DNA from: Mauremys mutica
Lineage: Eukaryota; Chordata; Testudines; Geoemydidae
Length of the DNA: 64,000 bases
Assembly: GCF_020497125.1 (NCBI RefSeq)
Contig: NC_059081.1
Location: 17,827,105-17,891,104 of the forward strand
Reading direction: 5' to 3'
The translations under genes and the position numbers were made by a program. Every line of letters starts with the position of its first letter. The stretch's first letter is position 1. The notes under the pieces were generated by a model. That model did no database searches, was not told the DNA's origin, and saw only the letters and a program-made list of their open reading frames with translations. Of the stretch, positions 44,401 to 53,400 are shown in pieces.

Positions 44401-47400
44401 GAGGCTAAAATGTATTATTTTCAAATTGTGATTTTTTTCCTTGGTTTTTTGCTGTTCAACTTAAAATTATGTAAAACAAAATTGTTTAAGTAACAATTCC
44501 ATATTTGACAACTATCATATTTGTTACACTGGTAGCTTTTGGCAGCCCACTCTTTTTTGAATATAAAGTCATATTGATGAATTTGTGGTATTTCACCTTT
44601 CTTTAACTCAAATATCCTTCAGCAAAGTTGCAGTATTGTATAGAAATCTGTGAAGATGGCTTATTCTCTGCATTGAGAAAAACTGTAACAAACTGCAATC
44701 TTGTTTAACATTTCTGTTTTCAGTTATGTTTCCTTATGAAAGTGTCCATTTTTTTGTAGTAGTAGAGCCCTGAATATGCTTTCCTGTGTCTTTTTGGGAA
44801 AAGCTACCAAAGAAGTTTAATTTTGAGAAAATAAGTTTGCCACGGAACTACCATAGATTGTAAAAGCTAAATATGTAGCACAATTCCATCAAATGTCAGT
44901 TTATTTACTATCATTGTGGATTAGCAAAATACATGTGGGGAAACGTCCTATTCTCTTACCACTTCTGTCAGATTCACTGATGTCATCAACAATGGGTTAT
45001 GGCATTGCCAAGCCCTAGCAAAAGGCATAAGCCTGGTTTACACATTTGTATCTTTATTATCAGCAGTAATTGGAAACAGAATTCAATTGGATTTTGATAA
45101 AATGATGGTGTGAAAAGCTTCCCAGATTGCTAAATTTGAAAGCTACTGCTACAATTTTTCTTTTTCAGACAAACTCCTTAAAATAAAAGAATAGAGGTTT
45201 GTGACAATGCTCCCTTTGACATAAGATCCAACAGTACATTTTCTCCAGGTAGCACTGATTTCAAGTGGTAGTATCAAAGTAAGAAAATTCAATGAAGGCT
45301 GCATTCAATCTTCAGTTAAGCTCATTGTGCCCAGACATTCCATCTTACACATTTTAAGAGTAAGTGCTCTTATATAAGTGAGGACCTTGGGGGTTTGGCA
45401 GATAAAGGCCAGAAACTTGGTGGTTGTTAGGCCCCAGGGATGTCATAATCAGTCTTTGGGATGTTGAAGACTTGAACTTGATGACCTTTTTTAATGAGTT
45501 ATAAATTTGTTAAAATCTACGTTGAAGCTTCTGATGTAATCAAATGTTTTGTTCCATGCTTATGAGCATTACATTTTGATTTAAAGAAGGTGTATAAGTG
45601 CACACAAGTTAATTTAACCCTTAAACTGTCTAGTTTGGGAACTAGTTCTGTTCTAGGACTTTCTGGGATAATTATGGGTTACTGGTGTATGGTCATTGAG
45701 TTTTTTCTCAGCTGCTCTGTGTTCTTTCAGCTGGAGAAGAGCACTAATCTCTGGCCTGAGCTTTAGTGTAGCTGGCTCTCTGTTCAACTGTTCTGCTGAG
45801 AGAGACCCAGCTGTGGGGAGGGTTGTGGGAAGAAGCCATCTAGAACTAAAGTAGGGAGGCAGGCAAGCACTAGAATTGGGGTGGAAGGTAAGAAAACCGC
45901 CCCTCCACCTACACTGTCTTAGATTTGGGAGGGCTAGGGAGATGAAAGGGAGACTTCCCTCATTTTGTGACTCAGATGGAGACAGTTCAAGAGGCAGAAG
46001 GATCAACATACTCTGTATAGTAGGGAAGGGTGATGAACTGAATGACTTGCCCATCTCCGAGTGTAGCTCAGTGAGGATGAGTAAACCTGTCCTCAGATTT
46101 ACTTTTAAAGGCAGCTAATGTATCTTATTAGTGTTCTCCATATCCTTCATTTTGAGGTTAAAGCATTTTAATTTTGGAATGAAGCCAACGCTTAGTGTAG
46201 ATTGCTAATTTTTCTTCAATTTTCTTTTTGTTACAGCAAGCAAGGATTTGGCACAGACATCCTATTTCATGGCTACCAACAGGTTGTTATCCTGAACCTC
46301 TTTGTTGCACTGTTGTAGCACACTATAGCTTCCTTTACTGCAGGGCCCCCTCCATGTGTCCTACCCTTGTTGCAACAGAAAACTGGGCCATCTACAGTGG
46401 TGGTACCTTTCTGTTTGCAGTGCGGTGTATTGTACAAGGGCCTGGTGGCACAAAGGGGTTAAATGCACAATGAGAAGTGTAGTGGTGCTTTCTGATGACA
46501 TTTTCTCGATTTGTGAGTGCATAAGTCTAAAACTGGTAGCCTGAATAGCAGCTAAAGATTACAAAGAGATAAACTTAACCTAGAAAGTCGAGCATCTTGG
46601 TAAGTACAAAGTTGTTTCTAGTTTACACTTGTAGTTAATGACAATTTTTTCTTAATTTAAATACATTGATCCAATCCTAATTTTATGAAACTGCAGTCAG
46701 CCTAAAAACTCTTAAAATTACCTAATCTTCTTTCCAAGTAGACTAGAATTAGTCTAAGCAATGTTTGTCCTTCCAGAAGCAGTGTTTGTTTTTAACATGC
46801 TTTTTTAAAAATCTTAGTATTTGTGAAATTGAAATTAGTTGTCCAAATGCAGACTACTAAATGTATCCAGCTATTCTAGTGCAGAAGGATGAAGTTTGGG
46901 AGTAGATCTAAGTCTTCCATGTGTTCTTTGCAAAATTAGTTTGAATTTAATGTAATTCTAGTACATAATTTTGTTAAAATCAGTTTGTATATGTAATGTT
47001 TGTTTGGGAGGACCCTAACCATTTTTGGTGGTCCCTTTATTATGGGATAGTTTCTTGTTTGGAAGAGTTTTGTTTACAAAAGCTGTTAGAATCACTGAAT
47101 CTGAACCAGCGTACTTGTGCTACTGCCAGCTGGGAAATTGAAATGAGAGGAGATTTGTATCCCAAACCTGGGCCTAATGAAGACTACTCATGTCACACAA
47201 GTGATTCTCTCAACCTCTAGGGAACTATTGGGTATCCACAGCTACTAGTTTGATATGCAGTCTCAGTAATGAGCTGTATTAATGACTTCACTGTGGCTGA
47301 AATTTTATCAACCATGTTATGTTGAATTTTTGGCCCTCTTTAAAATTAAGTAAAATGTCAATAGCATGAACTGAGGGATACTATATTTTTATTTTTACTC

Positions 47401-50400
47401 TTGTTAAAAGCAAATTAAATTTACCAGATAAATGATCTGCCTTTTCTCAAGGTTATAAAATAATTTCAGAATTTAATCAGAAGCATGTTCCATGATTTAA
47501 TGTTTAATATCTGTTTTGATATAAAACCTTATGCTATATCTTAGTGGTTGACTTGTTTGGGTTTTTTATTTTACATGTTTGAATTCTCTGCAACAGCCTG
47601 CACCTTACTACCTTCTGTCTTCAGTACAAACCCACAGTGATAGCATGTGTGTGCATTCATTTGGCATGCAAGTGGTCCAATTGGGAGATTCCTGTATCGA
47701 CGGATGGAAAGCATTGGTGGGAATATGTTGATCCTTCAGTTACTCTGGAATTGCTAGATGGTAAGTAGTATTGCCTTTTTATTTCTTTTAAATGTCGTGA
47801 CCTTGTTCTTGTAGTTCTGCTATTGTTTCAGCTAACATTTAACTCACCCCCAACTACTTTAGGTCATGGGTGAGGGAAGCCCTTGAGCTCATGCTTAAAT
47901 AACATTGACTTTATAGATGAGACCCTCACCCCTGCTCTGATCATGTAAGCCAGAAAAAAGGGCCAGAGCAGAGTAAAGGGACTATGTGAGCCCTACATCA
48001 GGTGTGGGAGAATTCTCATGGCACAGGAATTGGAAGATGGCCATAAGGTGGGCCCCTCTGAGGACTCCCTCGCAAGATTTGGCATGTGGACCATGCTAGG
48101 GGCAGGGCCTTCACATGCAATAGTGCAGCTCATAGGACGGCCTGGGGAGGCTACCATAACTCAGATGTGCTCTCAGGGCTGTCTAAATTAGGCTGGGGGC
48201 TTCTGTAGCCCAAGAGCATCCAAAGATGGCTTAAAAGCCACGATAGCCTCACCTTCTGTGGGTTGCAAGTTCAGCACATGCTTAAATTGTTTGCTGAAGT
48301 GGGATGGCAATTTGCTTCATTTCCACCCACATTATTAGTCACTAAAGATAATTTCTTTAGGATTATAAGATTGATATGGGATCAACCATATTAAAGCCAA
48401 TTTTGTGCAATAGGAGTGAATCTGGCGTAGCCCATGGAACCTTAATGTTAGTACAATGGAATATCTATTTAATGGATTTTATCAGAAAGAAAAATAAATG
48501 TTTTCTCCTCACAGAAAATTAAATGGTCTAAATATTTACCAAAGTTGTTTACTGTTTTTACTGTTCATGATGACCAGTTTTGTCTCACTGGTCCCTTATG
48601 CTGCTCTAGTCTTGTTTCCATCTGTCGTCACTTGGTTTAGACTTAGTCCCTGCCCCAAAGAGTTTATAATCTATCCCTTTATTTGTGTCTGGCACAATGA
48701 GACTCTGGTCTGTGATTGATATCCCTAAGCACTATTGCAGTGCAGTAATAATAAATGCTGTCTAGCATTTGCAAATCTATATACTAATCAGGGGTGCTAG
48801 CAGATGTCTTGTATATATGTATAGTTGGGATTATTTTTTTTCCAATATGCATTACTTTGCACTTATCAACATTAAATTTCATTTGCCATTTTGTTGCCCC
48901 ATCACCAGTTTTGTGAGATTCCCCTTTTACTCTTTGGAGTCAGCTTTGGACTTACAAAATTATTCAAGATAATTATCACCTGCAAACTTTGTCACTTCAT
49001 TGTTCATTCCCATTTCATTAATAAATATGTTGAATGACACAGGTCCCAGTGCAGATTCTTGGAGGACCCTACTGTTTGCCTCTCTCCAGTGTGAAAACTT
49101 ACCATTTATTCCTACCCTTCATTTCCTATCTTTTAGCCAGTTACTGATCCGTGAGAGGATCTTCCCTCTTATTCTATGACTGCTTAGTTTCTTTAAGAGC
49201 CTTTGATGAGACCCCTTGCCAGGGGCTTTCTGAAAATCCAAGTACACTAACTAGATCACCCGTATCAACATGCTTCTTGATAGCCTTAAAGAATTCTAAT
49301 ATATTGGTGGGGCATGACTTCCCTTTACAAAAGCCATATTGACTCCTCCAACATATTATGTTTATATGTGTCTGATAATTCTGTTCTTTACTGTAGTTTC
49401 TACCAATTTATCTTGTACTGAAATTAGGTTCACCAGCCTGTAATTGCCAAGATCGCCTTTAGGGCCCTATTAAAAATCAGTGTTACGTTCGCTATCTTCC
49501 AGTCATCTGGTATAAAGGCTGATTTCAGCAATAGGTTACAAACCACAGTTAGTAGTTCTGCAGTTTCATATGTGAGTTCCTTCAGAACTCTTGAGTGAAT
49601 ACTATCTGGTCCTGGTGATTTTATTACAGTACAATTATCAATTTGTTCTAAACCTCTTCTATTGACACATCAATTTTCAGTGAAGACCAATGCAAAGAAT
49701 TTATTTCGTTTTTCTGCAATGGCCTTGTCTTCCTTGAGTGCTCCTTTAACGCCTTTGTTGTCTAGTGGCCCCTTTGCCTGTTTGGCAGGCTTCCTGTTTC
49801 TGATGTTCTTAAAAAGAATTTCTTGCATTTTTAGTAAATTGCTTCTCAAATTCTTTCTAGGCCTATCTTCTTATACTTAACCTGCCAGAGTTTGTGCTCC
49901 TTCCTATTATCTTTATTAGGACTTGTCATCCAAATTTTAAAGGATGCCTTTTTGCTCTTGAGCTGTGGTAGCATTCTTTTGGACCTTTTTAATGTCTTTC
50001 CTGATTTAGTATATACATCTCATCTGAGCTTCCATTATGGTGCTTTTTAAAAAGTTCCTATGCTGCTTGCAGGTATTTAGCCCTTTTAACGATTCCTTTT
50101 AATGTCCATCTAACGAGCATCCTCATTTTTATGTAATTCCCTTTTTAAAGTTACATTTTACCGGGGTGGGCTTTGTGGTATTATTTCTCCTCCCCTCCCT
50201 ATTGCATTTAATTACATTTTGGTTCCTATTATCCAAGTGATTGAGCTCTAGTTACCTCTCGAACCGATACCCGTCCCTCACTTTGGACTAAATCAAGAAT
50301 TGCCTGTCTCCTAGTGGGTTTCAGAACTAACTGCTCCAAGAAGCAGTCATTTATGGTGTCTAGAAATTTTATTTCTGCATCATGCCATGAGGTGACACTT

Positions 50401-53400
50401 ACCCAGTCAGTATAAGGATAGTTGAATTCACCCATTATTACTGTGCTTTCTGGTTTTGTGGCCTCTCTAAACCTCCCTTAGCATTTCACATTCACTGTTA
50501 CCATCCTGGTTAGGTGGTAAATGTGTATTCCTACTTCTATACGCCTTTTTTTGGGGGTGGGGTGGGGGGGTGTATTCAATTTCTATCCACAGTGTACAGT
50601 TTTGTTTAAGATTTTTAGCTTATTTAACTCTGATTTGTTTAACATATGCCAGTCCCCAAGCAACGTGACCTCCTCTTATTCCTATATATCTTATACCCTG
50701 GTATTAGCGTGTCCTATTGATTATCCTCTTCCCACCAACTTTCTGTGATGCCTATTTTATCAATATCTTCCTTTAATCCCAGGCAGGCACTGTATTTCAC
50801 CCATTTTAGTATTTATACTTCTAGCATTTGTATATAAGCACTTACACATTTTGTCAATATTCAGTTGCTTGCCTTCGTGTGTTATATTTAAATGGGATTC
50901 CTACATTTGCCTGTTGCTCACTACATCTTTTCTGTAGTTTACCAACTTCTTTCCTATCCTCTATACTAAGATAAAGTTCCCCCTAAGGGATGTCTACACC
51001 TGAACCATGTAATCCTCCACTCCTATCAGGTTTTCCTCAGTTTAAACAATCCACTACAACTTTCTCAATTTTATGTGCCACCAGTCTGGTTCCATTTTGG
51101 TTAATGTGGAGCCCATCCCTTCTTTATAGGCCAATCCTTCCCCAAAAGTTCCCCAGCTTCTAATAAATGTAAATCTCTCTTCCCTGTACCATTGTCTCAT
51201 CTATGCACTGAGACCTTGCAGTTCTGCTTGCCTTACTGCCCTGTGCTTGGAACTGGAAGCATTTCAGTGAATGCTACCATGGAGGTCCTGGACTTCAATC
51301 TCTTACCTAGCTGACTAAACTTGGCCTCCAAGACCTTTCTCCAACCTTTTCCTATGTCATTTTGATACTTGCATGTACCACCGGCTTCTCCCCAGCACTA
51401 CCTATGAGACTATCTAGAATGATGTTTCGTGAGATCTGCTACCTTTGCACTCGGAAGGCAATTCACCATGCAGTTCTCCGAGTCATCAGAAACCCAAGTA
51501 TCTACATTTCTAATAATCAAGTCCCCCATTACTGTTGCCTATCTCTTCCTAGTAACTTGGTTCCCGGCCTCCGGAGGGATATCCTCAATGTGAGAGGATA
51601 TCATGCCATCATCTGAAAGGTGGGTCCCAACTATGAGATCATTTCCTTTTGCTCTAGTGTGATGGTCTCATGACCTGAGACTTTCATCCTCCTTAACAGC
51701 ACTGGGGCTGTCGGACAAGAGGTAGGAGTACTCCACTATGTCCCTGAAAGTCTCCTCTGTATAGCTCTGTCTCTCTCTCTGTACATCCAGTTCAGTCATT
51801 CTGGCCTCAAGTGCACATACTCTGTCTCAGGGCCATGAGTAGCTTGCACTGCATGCACGCGTATGCCACCTGTCCATGAGGCAGATGGTATTACATGTTG
51901 CACTTAGTGCAATAATGTGGGTAGCGGCCAGCCTTCTGCTGTTTTTCTGCTAGTATTTTTACTCTTGGGGCAGCTTAGAGTTGCCTAAGTTTAGGATATG
52001 TTTGTTAGGTGTATTGGGTTTTCTTTATTTTGTGAGTTTTCTTGAACTTGGTGACTTTCTATTTGTTAAATCTCTTGGACTCCTTCCTTCCCTGCCAAAT
52101 TCCCCTGCCCTTGGCAGGTCACTCAGTTCCTGTGCTTGCTGTGTGTCACAGGCTCTCTGTTCAAGGGGGGGGGGGGGGGGCTCTCCCAGGAGGCCTCTCA
52201 AAGTAACTTCCCCCCCGCACATACTAGACTACACCCCTTCATACCTATTACTGATTACTTCTACCCTGGCCTCTAAGGGTATGTCTACACTGCAGTTAGA
52301 GACCCGCTGCAGGGCTTTTTAATTACAGTGTAGACTTCTGGCTCGCACTGGAGCCCAGACTCTAGGACCCTGCAAGGTGGGATAGTTACAGCCCTTGGGA
52401 TATCACTAATGAATGATTTACTCTGTTTCCACAGTGGCTAACACCTCCAAGAGGGATATTAAACTAAATTAAGGTTTTAAGGTTTAAGATTTAAGATTGT
52501 GCGCTATTACTGAAAAGATGCAAGAGGGTAAGTTCTGTAGTGTATTTTGATGTACAGTGGTAGCAGGGTCCACACAGCCAGTTCCTGTGTGGCAAGCTGG
52601 GGTTGTGTAAATGTACACCATGGCTTGCCTGTACTAGCTGACTGAGTAGACAAGACCATAGATTCTGTTACTGATTCAAGTGTGAAAAGAGGCTTTTGGG
52701 TTTTTTCCCCCAGAGCTCACACACGAGTTTCTGCAAATACTAGAGAAAACGCCTAGCAGACTGAAGAGGATTCGTAATTGGAGGGTAAGAACTTGTTGCC
52801 TAAGTAATTTGCCATAGGACATAACTGCCACAAACCTAAAAGTAAGATTCTCCACTTCCTGAACTTTTCCCTGGCAGTATGTTCATAATTGTATGTCCCT
52901 CTGCAGTTCCCTATTATGGTAACTTAAATTTAAAAAAAAATGAAACTATGAAATCCACCTTATTTTATCCAGTTTTGAGATATGTTAGGTAACTGTTTAT
53001 TTGTAGGTACTTTCTGAGTTTGTCCTTACTCTTTTTTTCCTTTTCATATAGGCTAATCAGGCTGCTAAGAAACCGAAAGGAGATGGACAGGCATCTGAGA
53101 ATTCTCTTCTTGGTTCATCTTTGGTCCAGAATTCAATTTTGGTGGATACTGTTACTGGTGTATCTGCCAACACAAGCTTCCAAAAATCATCGACGTCAAC
53201 CTTTCCTGCACCAGTACCTCTGAACTCAGGGAGTATGTCTGTTCAACACAGTCATGCACCTGAAAACTTGGCAATATTAGCTACAGGAATGCCGAGTACC
53301 TCATATAGTTTGACATCACACCAGGAATGGCCTCAACATCAAGAACAAACAAGGACCGAACAAATATATTCTCAGAAACAGGAAACCGCGTTACCTGGTA

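Larger units (their letters stand above)
34015..46236 (+). other. CCNT2 intron 5 (12.2 kb)
   Basis: It contains the DIRS element, two CR1 3' ends and a GT microsatellite. 42150-43080 and 43240-43990 look unlike the AT-rich background and may be an old unclassified retroelement, but no motif supports a name. 44000-46230 shows nothing. Confidence 0.85.
47761..52713 (+). other. CCNT2 intron 7
   Basis: A 5-kb intron. 47850-48320 is a GC-richer block that looks like an old amniote repeat (ends 'AGTTCAGCACATGCTTAAATTG', 'TTTGCTGAAGTGGGAT'), unclassified. An antisense CR1 and a MITE fill most of the rest. Confidence 0.85.
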
